Of a stretch of DNA of 61,614 nucleotides, positions 8,882 to 17,258 are shown piece after piece (the stretch's first letter is position 1; every line of letters begins with the position of its first letter). The notes below the pieces were generated by a model that saw only the letters and a list, made by a program, of their open reading frames with translations, made no database searches and was not told the DNA's origin. Position numbers and translations under genes: made by a program. Location of the stretch: NCBI GenBank assembly GCA_015067995.1, contig SVLJ01000017.1, forward strand, positions 1 to 61,614, read 5' to 3'. The stretch is from Oscillospiraceae bacterium. GTDB lineage: Bacteria; Bacillota; Clostridia; Oscillospirales; Oscillospiraceae.

Positions 8882-9720
8882 GCGGAACATTATATCTGGT
8901 GGCTACGCCCATCGGCAATCTGGGCGATTTTTCGCCCCGCGCGCTGGAAACTCTGAATACTGTGGATTTCATTGCCGCCGAAGACACCCGCGTGTCATTG
9001 AAGCTGCTGAACCACTTCTCATTGAAAAAACCGCTGGTAAGCTATCACGAGCATAATCACATCAGCGCCGGACAGTCCATACTGAACCGACTTCTCTCTG
9101 GTGAAAGCTGCGCACTGGTGACCGATGCGGGCACTCCCGCCATCTCCGATCCCGGCGAGGATCTGGTGCGTCTGTGTGCAGAGAACGATGTGCCGGTGAT
9201 CTCCATTCCCGGCTGCTGCGCTGCCGTCAATGCGCTGGCCGTATCCGGACTTCCCACTGGCCGGTTTACCTTCGAGGGCTTCCTTTCCATGAATAAAAAA
9301 AGCCGCAGGGATCATTTGAACTCTCTGAAGCGCGAGGAGCGTACCATGATCTTCCACGAGGCCCCCCACAAGCTGTGCGCCACACTGGAGGATCTGGCAG
9401 AGACCTTCGGCGAGGATCGGCGCATTGCTCTGTGCCGTGAGCTTACCAAGCTGCACGAGGAAACCCGGCGCTGTACCATTGGCGAAGCCATTGGGCATTT
9501 CCGCGCCACAGCGCCCAAGGGCGAATTTGTACTGGTGGTGGAGGGCGCCGCCCCCCGTATCTCCGAAGAAATCACTCTGGAAGAAGGCGTGGAGATGGTT
9601 GAGACCCTCATCGAACGCGGCACCCGCTTGAAGGAAGCTGCAAAAGAGGTGGCAGAACACACCGGACTTTCCAAAAACGAGCTGTATCATGCGGTGATTT
9701 CCGCCCAATCCGCTGAATAG
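8878..9720 (+). CDS. rsmI: 16S rRNA 2'-O-ribose C1402 methyltransferase
   Basis: RsmI methylates the ribose of C1402 in 16S rRNA, at the P site. The 280-residue protein begins with the diagnostic LYLVATPIGNLGD block, then AAEDTRVSLKLL, TDAGTPAISDPG (the SAM-binding loop of the tetrapyrrole-methylase fold) and IFHEAPHKL. The reading frame is open further upstream, but the ATG at 8878 has GGAGG before it, overlaps the trmN6 stop, and matches the family N-terminus exactly. The C-terminal helical domain is complete. Confidence 0.96.
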   Translation: MSGTLYLVATPIGNLGDFSPRALETLNTVDFIAAEDTRVSLKLLNHFSLKKPLVSYHEHNHISAGQSILNRLLSGESCALVTDAGTPAISDPGEDLVRLCAENDVPVISIPGCCAAVNALAVSGLPTGRFTFEGFLSMNKKSRRDHLNSLKREERTMIFHEAPHKLCATLEDLAETFGEDRRIALCRELTKLHEETRRCTIGEAIGHFRATAPKGEFVLVVEGAAPRISEEITLEEGVEMVETLIERGTRLKEAAKEVAEHTGLSKNELYHAVISAQSAE

Positions 9721-9773
9721 TACTTTCCCTTTATATATGTAGGAATTACAGCATTTAAACTAAAAAGCGACAA

Positions 9774-9802
9774 AAGAGCGGCATGGTCACCATGCCGCTC
9801 TT
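9774..9802. terminator. terminator shared by rsmI and abrB
   Basis: A 13-bp perfect stem (9774-9786 with 9790-9802) is followed on the minus strand by a T-rich run. It fits abrB best. Confidence 0.75.
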
Positions 9803-9827
9803 CTCTGCCCCAAAATGGGGAGTGCTT

Positions 9828-10070
9828 TTACAGAACCTTCAGTTCCTTCATGCATCTGGGGCAGATATTCTTGTTTCTGAACACAGTAATGTCCTTGGTG
9901 CTGTCGCAAAAAACGCAGCTGGGCTTATACTTTTTCAGAATGATCGAGGATCCCTCCACATAGATTTCCAAAGAATCCTTCTCCGCGATGTCCAGTGTGC
10001 GCCGCATTTCAATAGGCAGCACGATTCGACCTAACTCATCCACTTTTCTGACGATGCCTGTCGATTTCAT
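9828..10070 (-). CDS. abrB: AbrB/SpoVT-family transition-state regulator with zinc-ribbon tail
   Basis: The 80-residue protein has the swapped-hairpin AbrB DNA-binding fold (KSTGIVRKVDELGRIVLPIEMRRTL, split here as the N-terminal 45 residues). It ends in a CVFC...CPRC tail, the usual clostridial AbrB form, probably a small zinc ribbon. AbrB-type proteins repress stationary-phase and sporulation genes. I prefer the ATG at 10070, with GGAAGG upstream, over a GTG nine bases earlier. It is divergent from spmA; whether it controls that operon is not shown by the sequence. Confidence 0.93.
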   Translation of the reverse strand: MKSTGIVRKVDELGRIVLPIEMRRTLDIAEKDSLEIYVEGSSIILKKYKPSCVFCDSTKDITVFRNKNICPRCMKELKVL

Positions 10071-10268
10071 TGTAGTCACCCTTCCTTCAAGACTTGCTCC
10101 ACCGACAGGGCTTTTGCTTCGGCGGAATTTCTCCAGAATAAGCTACCATATTTTGTCGTAACCTGTCAACGCTCTCGAAAACATTTAAGAAATTGTTTAC
10201 ATTTGAACTATTTGTCTCCATTTGCAACTATTTTATAACTTTTCCCAGAAATTTCGGAGGTCTGTTTT

Positions 10269-10898
10269 ATGGCAATGAGTATCATCTGGGCCGGTATGGT
10301 GGCAATCTCTTTTTGCTTCGGACTTGCCACCGGGCGATTGAATGAGGTGGCCAACGCGGCGCTGGAGGGTGCCTCCGGTGCGGTAGAGCTATGCTTTTCC
10401 ATGGCCGGAGTCATGTGCCTGTGGTCCGGCGTCATGGAGATCATGGATCGCAGCGGCATTACCGCAAAGCTGGCTGCTCTTTTTCGTCCCCTGTTGCGAT
10501 GGCTGCTGCCGGAAGCAAGCCGCGACAGCGAAACGCTGTCTGCTGTCAGCGCCTGTGTGGCAGCAAATCTTTTGGGTCTCGGCAGCGCAGCCACACCGTT
10601 GGGTATCCGCGCCGCCTGCCGCATGGCTCGGAATTGCAACGGTGTGGCTTCTGATGATCTGTGCACACTGGTGGTGCTCAACACCGCCTCCATCCAGCTG
10701 ATTCCCGCTACCATTGCCAGTGTCCGCGCCGCAGCCGGGGCTCAATCGCCGTTTGACATCCTTCCTGCTGTTTGGGTCAGTTCTCTGCTGTCCGTGGGCG
10801 CAGGAATCGCTGCGGCCCGATTTCTTTCCAGACTGACCGCTCCCTCAGTACGGTTACAGCGCAAGTCCCACACAAGGAGGTTTCGTGCATGGATCTGA
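10269..10898 (+). CDS. spmA: spore maturation protein A
   Basis: This membrane protein of the nucleoside-recognition (Gate) family is needed in Bacillus and Clostridium for spore core dehydration. The 209 residues contain at least four hydrophobic segments and the conserved VAANLLGLGSAATPLGI motif and ...LCTLVVLNTASIQLIP stretch. GGAGGT (10256-10261) supports the ATG at 10269. Its 3' end overlaps spmB by 10 bases, so the two are translationally coupled. It is expected to be expressed in the mother cell during sporulation. Confidence 0.93.
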   Translation: MAMSIIWAGMVAISFCFGLATGRLNEVANAALEGASGAVELCFSMAGVMCLWSGVMEIMDRSGITAKLAALFRPLLRWLLPEASRDSETLSAVSACVAANLLGLGSAATPLGIRAACRMARNCNGVASDDLCTLVVLNTASIQLIPATIASVRAAAGAQSPFDILPAVWVSSLLSVGAGIAAARFLSRLTAPSVRLQRKSHTRRFRAWI

Positions 10899-11413
10899 GC
10901 GCATTGGTAATTCCCCTTCTTCTGGCCGGCACTGCACTATACGGGCTTTGGCGCAAGGTGGACATCTACCATGCACTGGCAGCAGGCGCAGAAAACGGTC
11001 TGACGGTGCTGGTGCGCATTCTGCCCACTCTGGTATGTCTGCTGACTGCTGTTTCCATGCTGCGGGCTTCCGGAGCACTGGAGTGGCTTACCGGCCTCTG
11101 CTCACCAGTGCTGAACATACTGGGGATCCCTCCGGAAACCATGCCCCTGATGCTGATCCGCCCGGTTTCCGGCAGCGGCGCTCTGGCAGTAGGCAGCGAG
11201 CTCATTGAGCGTTTTGGTCCCGACAGTTATCTGGGGCGAGTCGTGGCGGTAATGCTGGGCAGCTCAGAAACCACTTTCTATACCGTTGCCGTCTATTTCG
11301 GCGCCGCCGGGATCCGACGCATCCGCCATACCATTCCCGCCGCACTGACTGCGGATTTCATGGGTTTTTTTGCTTCCGCGCTGGCAGTTCGTCTGTTTTT
11401 TGGGGGCATATAA
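10889..11413 (+). CDS. spmB: spore maturation protein B
   Basis: This partner of SpmA, 174 residues, is almost wholly membrane-embedded and also belongs to the Gate-domain family. Conserved RPVSGSGALAV and MLGSSETTFYTVAVYFG motifs identify it. The open frame extends to 10772, but the ATG at 10889 has AAGGAGG 8-9 bases upstream and starts inside the last codons of spmA, as is usual for the pair. Confidence 0.94.
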   Translation: MDLSALVIPLLLAGTALYGLWRKVDIYHALAAGAENGLTVLVRILPTLVCLLTAVSMLRASGALEWLTGLCSPVLNILGIPPETMPLMLIRPVSGSGALAVGSELIERFGPDSYLGRVVAVMLGSSETTFYTVAVYFGAAGIRRIRHTIPAALTADFMGFFASALAVRLFFGGI

Positions 11414-11419
11414 AGCAGC

Positions 11420-11449
11420 AAAATACCTGTGGTTTCCCACAGGTATTTT
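11420..11449. terminator. bidirectional terminator after spmB
   Basis: A 13-bp stem with a TTTC loop has A- and T-runs on the two sides, serving spmB and the minus-strand gene that ends at 11451. Confidence 0.88.
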
Positions 11450-11450
11450 T

Positions 11451-11837
11451 TCATTCCTTTGCAAGCGCCTTTTCAATGGCGGCAATATCAGCCTGATCTT
11501 TTTCGCGGCCAAGCTGACGCTTCAGCGTCAGCACATCCTCCAGCGATACCACCGGGATACCGTCCATCACAGCCACAGTACCTTCCGCCCAGTTTTCCGA
11601 AATGTCGATGCTGTCCGCCAGATGAAATCTGCGTCGGCCGCCTTCCCCCCGCATTACAGCATGGCCGGCAGACTCCAGCACATCTGCCATGGAAGTATCG
11701 CAGCCCATGTCGATGTCTGCCGTGACACTGCGCAGACCATGGAACACCAACGCTCCACCGGCAGTCAGCCAGCAGTGGGTGAGATCCAAACCGGATGCCA
11801 GCAGATTGCGCCGGATATCTTCCCGTGTCAGCAGCAT
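11451..11837 (-). CDS. small nucleotidyltransferase-like protein
   Basis: The protein has 128 residues. GGALVFHG (27-34) followed by TADIDMG (D41, D43) resembles the GG...H.....DID core of minimal nucleotidyltransferases such as AbiEii/MNT and DUF6036 proteins. It is shorter than most of these. The C-terminal half has an alpha-helical VSLEDVLTLKRQLGREKDQADI stretch (broken here as VSLEDVLTLKRQL then GREKDQADI), common in this group for positioning the active site. It overlaps the upstream DUF5662 gene by ten bases. Substrate is unknown, and a toxin or tRNA-modifying role cannot be claimed. Confidence 0.6.
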   Translation of the reverse strand: MLLTREDIRRNLLASGLDLTHCWLTAGGALVFHGLRSVTADIDMGCDTSMADVLESAGHAVMRGEGGRRRFHLADSIDISENWAEGTVAVMDGIPVVSLEDVLTLKRQLGREKDQADIAAIEKALAKE

Positions 11838-12379
11838 CCGTCTCCCCCTTTGCGCAGAATCTCGTTGCGAATATAGGAAAACGCAGCATCCTCACCCTCA
11901 TCCCGCAGCTTGAGAAGCATCTCTTCCAACAGCGCCTGTGTTTTTTCATGGAGCACAGCATTCTTTTTGGTTCGCTGGAAGAAAATCCACGGATCCTCCT
12001 GGCGAAATGCTTCACCTCTATAAACATGGCTGGCCGCCAGACGGTCGCAGAACATTTCTGCTACATAGCGAACCGGCATCTCAACACTGACAATCCCGAT
12101 TCTGTCGCCAACCCGTCCATAATCCGTCCAGTATTCCAAATGGTGGCGATTGCGCCCTTTGTGATGGAGCCATGCGGCGCTATACCCTTTTTCACGACGC
12201 TCTGCGTCATTGGGACTACGATCGCCCTGATAATACCGCACGCCTACCAGGAACTCCGTAAGGCTGTATTTGGAAAGGTCATGGGTCAGTCCCTGCCGGT
12301 ACAAACCCAAGCGGAAACAGTATTTCCTCACCAGACGGCGATGACGCCCTACCGTCTTCAGATGTGCCAGAAAATGCAC
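11828..12379 (-). CDS. DUF5662 family protein
   Basis: This 183-residue soluble protein is rich in His, Arg and Tyr. The segments GLTHDLSKYS (about 30-39), AWLHHKGRNRHHLEYW and MFCDRLAAS recur in DUF5662 proteins of Clostridia. The ordered His and Asp residues look like a metal site similar to that of HD-type hydrolases, but the activity is not known to me. The start ATG at 12379 has GGAGGCGATGGA upstream. It forms a two-gene unit with the nucleotidyltransferase-like gene. Confidence 0.75.
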   Translation of the reverse strand: MHFLAHLKTVGRHRRLVRKYCFRLGLYRQGLTHDLSKYSLTEFLVGVRYYQGDRSPNDAERREKGYSAAWLHHKGRNRHHLEYWTDYGRVGDRIGIVSVEMPVRYVAEMFCDRLAASHVYRGEAFRQEDPWIFFQRTKKNAVLHEKTQALLEEMLLKLRDEGEDAAFSYIRNEILRKGGDGCC

Positions 12380-12490
12380 GTTCCATCGCCTCCTTTTCGT
12401 TCTGGAGCTGAGTATAGCACCTTTTTCAAGAAAAAACGAGTGGGTTTACATCTTTTTTCATTTATCGGATACGATAGCATGTAAAAAAGG

Positions 12491-12943
12491 GTGATCGTTA
12501 CGAATGCCGCATTCTTTCTCCCCTCGCCAGACATCCATCCATTTCTGCCGCACACGCTTGATGCCCCGGACACGCCGGAAGCACTGGGCAGCCTCCACTG
12601 GGATCTTCTGGCACTCAACCACAGCGGCTGTCGGATGCTGTTGTCAAAACGGATCTCCTGCAGCTGCGGCACGCTTCTCCTGCCGGGAGACGCAGCGGCC
12701 GCCATCACACAGCTGGTAAAGGCGCAGCAGTTGGTCAGCGTCGGTCTTTCTCCCCGAAACAGCATTACATTCTCCAGCCTTTGGGATGAAAATGCTCTTG
12801 TATGCATCCAGCGTACGCTTCTGTGTGCAGACGGTTCTGCTCTGGAACCGCAGGAAATACTCTGTTCCTCGCTTCCCTTCCCTGTCGAAGATCAGCTTCT
12901 GCTGTTCGGGACTCAGTTCCTGATCTCTCCCCTGTGCAAATAA
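12491..12943 (+). CDS. hypothetical protein, start uncertain
   Basis: The 150-residue frame (GTG at 12491) is protein-like in composition and is followed immediately by a strong terminator, which argues that it is a gene. It has several Cys residues (SCSCGTLL at about 56-63) and no membrane segment or known motif. The GTG lies right behind a GG-rich stretch with no room for a ribosome binding site. An ATG at 12504 with a better site is in another frame that stops early. A start-codon or sequencing problem is therefore possible. I recognise no family. Confidence 0.45.
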   Translation: MIVTNAAFFLPSPDIHPFLPHTLDAPDTPEALGSLHWDLLALNHSGCRMLLSKRISCSCGTLLLPGDAAAAITQLVKAQQLVSVGLSPRNSITFSSLWDENALVCIQRTLLCADGSALEPQEILCSSLPFPVEDQLLLFGTQFLISPLCK

Positions 12944-12974
12944 AAACAGCGCATGGAAATCCATACGCTGTTTT
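12943..12974. terminator. bidirectional terminator
   Basis: A 14-position stem with one mismatch and an AAAT-type loop has A4/T4 flanks, between the orphan ORF and the lysR gene. Confidence 0.85.
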
Positions 12975-12979
12975 CCTGC

Positions 12980-13867
12980 TCAGTTTGCTTCCTGCTGCAG
13001 TTCTCTGACATAAGCCTTGACATACTGCATGAAGTTTTGCGCCACCGGCGATGTTGTCCGCAGATGTGAAACACCCATGCCCAATTTTCGGTATTGACGG
13101 GGCGAGAGATGCTTTGTCACCGCATTATTCTGATAATTATTCAGCAGCAAAGAAGAAAGAATGGAAACACCCAGACCCTTGGTGATCATATTGACGATAA
13201 CATAGTCCGAACAGGCAGAAAAGCGAATATGGGGATAATGGGGCAGCTGATCCAGAATCTGCCGCACCTCATAACCATAGCCCTGCTGCGGCATAATAAA
13301 CTGCTCATCCATCAGTGCCGAAAGCTCCACTTCATCCTGCTGCGCCAGAGGATGATCCGGCGGCACCAGCGCCAGCATCTCATCCTCACACAGTGGGATC
13401 CAGTCGAAGGAATTAGACCTGCCGCCGGCGTAGATGCAAAGATCCGCCTCACCGCTTTCCATCGTCTCTTCCACACGATCCACACCGCCCTCCATGATCT
13501 GGATCTCCACGTTGGGATATTCCTGACGGAAGGCACTGATAATGGCCGGCAGCCAGTAGGTTGCTACCGAATCGAACGCCGCAATGCGCAGACGACCTAC
13601 GTCACAGCCTTTGATCTGCGCAATATGCTGTTCCAAAGACTCGTTGGTATTCAGAAGCTGACGGATCACGGGCAGCAGCAGTTCACCTTCCGCATTGGGC
13701 TGGATGCCGCTGGAGGAACGTACCAGAAGCGGAAATCCCACTTCATTTTCCAGTGCCTGCATCATGTGACTGATACCGGATTGCGTATAACCCAGTTCCT
13801 CTGCCGCTTTGGACAAGCTGCCCAGCTCCACCGCACGGACAAAGGCCTCGTATTTCTTGATGTTCAC
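12980..13867 (-). CDS. LysR-family transcriptional regulator
   Basis: The 295-residue protein has a typical winged helix (SLSKAAEELGYTQSGISHMM, about 17-36) and a periplasmic-binding-protein-like effector domain from residue 90 on (VGRLRIAAFDSV...). It is divergent from the spore hydrolase gene at 14010; the 142-base gap contains GTACT-N8-AGTAC (about 13923-13940), a candidate LysR site. No metabolic neighbour indicates the effector. Confidence 0.92.
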   Translation of the reverse strand: MNIKKYEAFVRAVELGSLSKAAEELGYTQSGISHMMQALENEVGFPLLVRSSSGIQPNAEGELLLPVIRQLLNTNESLEQHIAQIKGCDVGRLRIAAFDSVATYWLPAIISAFRQEYPNVEIQIMEGGVDRVEETMESGEADLCIYAGGRSNSFDWIPLCEDEMLALVPPDHPLAQQDEVELSALMDEQFIMPQQGYGYEVRQILDQLPHYPHIRFSACSDYVIVNMITKGLGVSILSSLLLNNYQNNAVTKHLSPRQYRKLGMGVSHLRTTSPVAQNFMQYVKAYVRELQQEAN

Positions 13868-14009
13868 TTGCTGTACCCCTTATGCAGTAATCTCATAGCG
13901 CCCATCGTTTTCTCGCATGTTCGTACTGTGAAAATAGTACTGCAAATTCTATCGAAATGCAAGCAAAATCCGCCTGTGCAGCATATCCTCTCAAAAAGGG
14001 GGTATCACT

Positions 14010-15284
14010 ATGACCATTCACGTTGTATCCGCCGGTGAGACCGCGCAAGCTATCGCAGAAGAATACGGCGTTAGTCCGGCTTTCCTAATCGCCGACAATG
14101 AAATTCCATCCGACGGCGCGCTGGCAGTGGGACAAACTTTGGTAATCCGTTTTCCCCGGCAGGTACATTCCGTCCGCGAAGGTGAGTCGCTAACATCCAT
14201 CGCTGCAGCCTACAGAACCACCATCCGCCGTCTGTGGCAGAACAACTGGCAGTTGGGCGGCGGTACAGCACTGTATCCCGGGCAAACACTGGTGATTTCA
14301 TATCTGGAACCGCCCATTGGCCGCGGTTTCTTCAATGGCTATGCCTACCCATTCATCAGCCAGCCACTGATGAACCAACAGCTGCCATACCTCTCCTCCC
14401 TGACGCCCTTTACTTACGGCATCAGCGCGGATGGCGGTCTGCTCCCGCTGAATGACGATGCCCTGCTGTCCTCCGCCCGACAGCACGGTACCCGCCCGGT
14501 ACTGCACCTGTCCTCCTACACCGAGGAAGACACCTTCGACACCCAACGAGCTGCCATGGTTCTCACGGAGCCAGAAGTGCAAAACCGACTGATTGGAGAA
14601 CTGCAGCGCACGATGACGCGAAAGGAATTCGCAGGCGTGGATGTGGATTTTGAATACCTTCCCGCCACACTGGCAGTTCCCTACGCAGAGTTCCTTGCCC
14701 GACTTCGGAAGCTGTTCAACCCACAGGGACGATTTGTATGGGCCGCACTGGCACCCAAAAGCAGCCGCAGCCAGCCGGGTCTTCTCTACGAAGGACATGA
14801 TTATGCTGCCATTGGCGCGGCCGTCAACGGCGTACTGCTGATGACGTATGAGTGGGGATATACATACGGCCCCCCCATGGCTGTAGCACCGCTGCCGCAG
14901 GTACAAGCAGTGTTGGATTATGCCCTCACAGAGATCCCCTCCGATAAAATCTTTCTGGGAATCCCAAATTACGGTTACGACTGGCCGCTTCCATTCCAGC
15001 AAGGCATCACCCGTGCCCGCTCCATTTCCAGTCAGGAGGCCATTCGCCTGGCGATACAATACCAGGTTGCCATCCAATATGATGAAGCTGCACAGGCGCC
15101 CTTTTTTCATTATACGAACACCGATGGTATTCTCCATGAGGTCTGGTTTGAGGACGCCCGCTCCATGGAAGCCAAACTGCGGCTGGTGGCGGAAATGAAA
15201 CTGCGGGGCGCCGGCTATTGGAACATCATGCGGCCTTTTTCCCAGACCTGGCTCACACTGGCCTCTTTGTTCGAAATCGAATAA
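14010..15284 (+). CDS. yaaH: LysM-GH18 spore peptidoglycan hydrolase, YaaH/SleL type
   Basis: This protein of 424 residues has two N-terminal LysM peptidoglycan-binding repeats (about 2-48 and 51-98), then a GH18 chitinase-like barrel (105-424). Catalytic DVDFE (D211, D213, E215) is intact. Family members (YaaH, SleL/CwlE) are N-acetylglucosaminidases of the spore cortex acting during germination. There is no signal peptide, which is usual for proteins that reach the spore coat from the mother cell. GGGGGT precedes the ATG. The pairing with spmAB a few kilobases away supports sporulation competence. Confidence 0.92.
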   Translation: MTIHVVSAGETAQAIAEEYGVSPAFLIADNEIPSDGALAVGQTLVIRFPRQVHSVREGESLTSIAAAYRTTIRRLWQNNWQLGGGTALYPGQTLVISYLEPPIGRGFFNGYAYPFISQPLMNQQLPYLSSLTPFTYGISADGGLLPLNDDALLSSARQHGTRPVLHLSSYTEEDTFDTQRAAMVLTEPEVQNRLIGELQRTMTRKEFAGVDVDFEYLPATLAVPYAEFLARLRKLFNPQGRFVWAALAPKSSRSQPGLLYEGHDYAAIGAAVNGVLLMTYEWGYTYGPPMAVAPLPQVQAVLDYALTEIPSDKIFLGIPNYGYDWPLPFQQGITRARSISSQEAIRLAIQYQVAIQYDEAAQAPFFHYTNTDGILHEVWFEDARSMEAKLRLVAEMKLRGAGYWNIMRPFSQTWLTLASLFEIE

Positions 15285-15297
15285 ATATGTGAAAACA

Positions 15298-15332
15298 GCA
15301 GACCGGGCAACTCTGAGAGTCACCCGGTCTGC
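15298..15332 (+). terminator. terminator after yaaH
   Basis: A 10-bp outer stem (15298-15307 with 15323-15332) encloses a small ACTCT/AGAGT inner stem. The U-tract is weak. Confidence 0.65.
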
Positions 15333-15554
15333 CGTTTGAATTTGAGAAAGGAGAGGGAAAAACACATACAGGGACAAGCTTTCCTGTTTGATGATTCTAT
15401 GATAGCAAGCTCCATCCCCTATGTCAATCAACCGGACTCACTCTTCACAATTTGTTTACATACAGGTTACTTTCTCCTCTTTCAGTCCAAATATATACAC
15501 ATTTTGTTCATAAAATGCAATTTTCTCGAGCATCGCAAAGATTGTTCCCGGGTA

Positions 15555-15583
15555 TTGTCTGTGTCCGCAGAACCTGCTATACT
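15555..15583 (+). promoter_or_regulatory. cdd promoter
   Basis: TTGTCT (15555-15560), 17 bases, TATACT (15578-15583), 33 bases upstream of the ATG with GGGAGG between. Confidence 0.75.
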
Positions 15584-15615
15584 GGAAGCGAAACCACTGA
15601 ACGGGAGGAATCTCC

Positions 15616-16017
15616 ATGACACGCAACGAACTGAAAGCTTTGGCTATATCCATGCTGGATCGAGCCTATTGCCGCTATTCTCACTTTCCGGTAGGCGCTG
15701 CATTGGAATGTGCCGACGGCAGCGTCTATACCGGCTGCAATGTGGAAAACGCCGTGTATCCCGCCGGCATCTGCGCCGAGCGGAATGCCATCTTCCATGC
15801 AGTCGCAGAGGGGCACACGGACTTTGTACGCATCGTCATTGCCGGACACAGCGACGATTACTGCGTTCCCTGCGGCATCTGCCGTCAGGTCATGCAGGAA
15901 TTCGCGCCGGAACTGGAGGTTATCTGCCTCAACAAATCCGGAGAAGAAAAAACCTTCGCCCTGAAGGAACTTCTTCCCTACGGCTTCGACAACCGCTGGC
16001 TGCCTCAGGAATCATAA
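15616..16017 (+). CDS. cdd: cytidine deaminase
   Basis: Cytidine deaminase hydrolyses cytidine and deoxycytidine to uridine and deoxyuridine in pyrimidine salvage. The 133-residue protein is the tetrameric type: Cys53-Ala-Glu55 (zinc ligand and proton shuttle) and PCGIC (Cys86, Cys89) complete the zinc site, and FPVGAAL and GCNVENA bind substrate. GGGAGG is 9 bases ahead of the ATG. Monocistronic. Confidence 0.97.
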   Translation: MTRNELKALAISMLDRAYCRYSHFPVGAALECADGSVYTGCNVENAVYPAGICAERNAIFHAVAEGHTDFVRIVIAGHSDDYCVPCGICRQVMQEFAPELEVICLNKSGEEKTFALKELLPYGFDNRWLPQES

Positions 16018-16028
16018 CTCCACACGAA

Positions 16029-16062
16029 AAGCCGTGCGGCGCTGCAATGCGCCGCACGGCTT
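16029..16062 (+). terminator. terminator after cdd
   Basis: A 14-bp GC-rich stem (16029-16042 with 16049-16062) followed by TTCTTTT. It also lies behind the minus-strand TPM gene. Confidence 0.88.
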
Positions 16063-16081
16063 CTTTTCTATCATAGAGTAT

Positions 16082-17194
16082 TCAACGGCCTCTGCCGCCG
16101 CCACTACGGCCTCCGCTTCGCCCACCGCCGCTGCGGCCTCCCCGGCTACCACCGAAAGAGCCACCGCCGCCGAAGGAGCTTCTGCCGCTGCTGCGGCTGC
16201 TTCCACCAAAGCTGCTGCCGCCGAAAGAACTGCGGCCACCGCTGCTGCGGCGCACACTGCCGCCGCCAAAGGAACCACCGCCGCCGAAAGAGCTTCTTCC
16301 GCCGCGGGGGGTACTACCGCCAAAGCTGCCGGGCTGCGGAGGTCTGGGCGGCGTTCTTGGTCTGGGCGGCACAACCACACGCCGGCGAGGTCTGCCCCAG
16401 AATACCGGATAATAGGTCACCGTAGGACGTCCCATTCCGGGCCGCATATAGCGGCTGCGATAACGGTTCCAGCGGATAGCATCTACAATCACCCAAACAA
16501 TCAGCAACACCACAATCAGGAAAAAGATTCCCACGATCAAGTCGCCTGCAGTTTCCTCCACATAGCCCTCAGTCTGGGTATAATATCCGTTCCCTGTGCT
16601 GAAATGATCACGGGAAACCGGAATGTAGTTTTCCTTTACAGTGACGTTATACCGGGATTCATACCAGTCGATATACGCATCAAACGTTTTGAGGACACCT
16701 GCATCGTACTTACCTGCAGCAAAATCTTCTTCCATATAGATGCGGCACATATTGTCCAGCTCATCCACATAGCCGTAAATACCATCGCCGGGCTCCACCC
16801 AGTAGTCACCCACCAGTCCGTTGGAAGCAATATTCTTCAGCGCCAGTACCAGAATCAGGCCATTGTCCAGAGCCGCATCACCCACCTGGTACTTGTTTCC
16901 CAGATCAATGGCATACTGCTCGATGTCCACGCCGCCGGTGGAATCCACGATCTGTACCACGATCTGTCCACCGGTCTGTGCAAACAGGGATGCGTTCATA
17001 GCGTCAATATGATTCATGGTTTTATCCGACATAACACCGGAATAGTCATACACATAGGTATAGCTGCCCACAATGCTGGTAGAGGGCGGCGGAAGACTGT
17101 CATCCGGCTTTTTCATCTGGCCAATGACAACCGCACACAAGATTGCCAGCACCATTACCGCAATGGCAACAGTGCGTTTCTGTAAAAACTTCAT
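16082..17194 (-). CDS. TPM-domain membrane protein with Ser/Gly/Arg-rich tail
   Basis: The protein has 370 residues. An N-terminal hydrophobic anchor (about 9-27) is followed by a TPM domain (about 45-190; YDYSGVMSDKTMNHIDAM start and NGLILVLALKN core), a second membrane helix (about 236-258), and an approximately 100-residue tail dominated by Gly, Ser and Arg with repeated SFGGG units. TPM proteins (YgcG, Psb32) are linked to membrane-protein quality control and stress. AGGTGACTT precedes the ATG. It is downstream of telA in the same orientation with a 64-base gap, so probably one operon. The tail is very repetitive in sequence and may be length-variable. Confidence 0.85.
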   Translation of the reverse strand: MKFLQKRTVAIAVMVLAILCAVVIGQMKKPDDSLPPPSTSIVGSYTYVYDYSGVMSDKTMNHIDAMNASLFAQTGGQIVVQIVDSTGGVDIEQYAIDLGNKYQVGDAALDNGLILVLALKNIASNGLVGDYWVEPGDGIYGYVDELDNMCRIYMEEDFAAGKYDAGVLKTFDAYIDWYESRYNVTVKENYIPVSRDHFSTGNGYYTQTEGYVEETAGDLIVGIFFLIVVLLIVWVIVDAIRWNRYRSRYMRPGMGRPTVTYYPVFWGRPRRRVVVPPRPRTPPRPPQPGSFGGSTPRGGRSSFGGGGSFGGGSVRRSSGGRSSFGGSSFGGSSRSSGRSSFGGGGSFGGSRGGRSGGGRSGGRSGGGRGR

Positions 17195-17258
17195 AAGTCA
17201 CCTCATTTCCCGAGAGCTTCCATATCCTTTGAGGCGGCAGCTTTCGTGGGGACAACAG

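Larger units (their letters stand above)
15285..15615. other. intergenic region with terminator and cdd promoter
   Basis: The hairpin at 15298-15332 and the promoter at 15555-15583 are the only elements I can support. The AT-rich stretch between (15340-15540) has no convincing gene. Confidence 0.6.

Noticed and set aside
12504..12719. A 71-codon frame with a good ribosome binding site
   Set aside because: Composition (Arg, Ser, Cys, Trp-rich) looks like an off-frame reading of the 12491-12943 frame, and it stops before the terminator.
16082..16400. Short repeated units at the 3' end of the TPM gene as a CRISPR-like or satellite array
   Set aside because: They encode the Gly/Ser/Arg-rich tail in frame and have no regular spacer structure.
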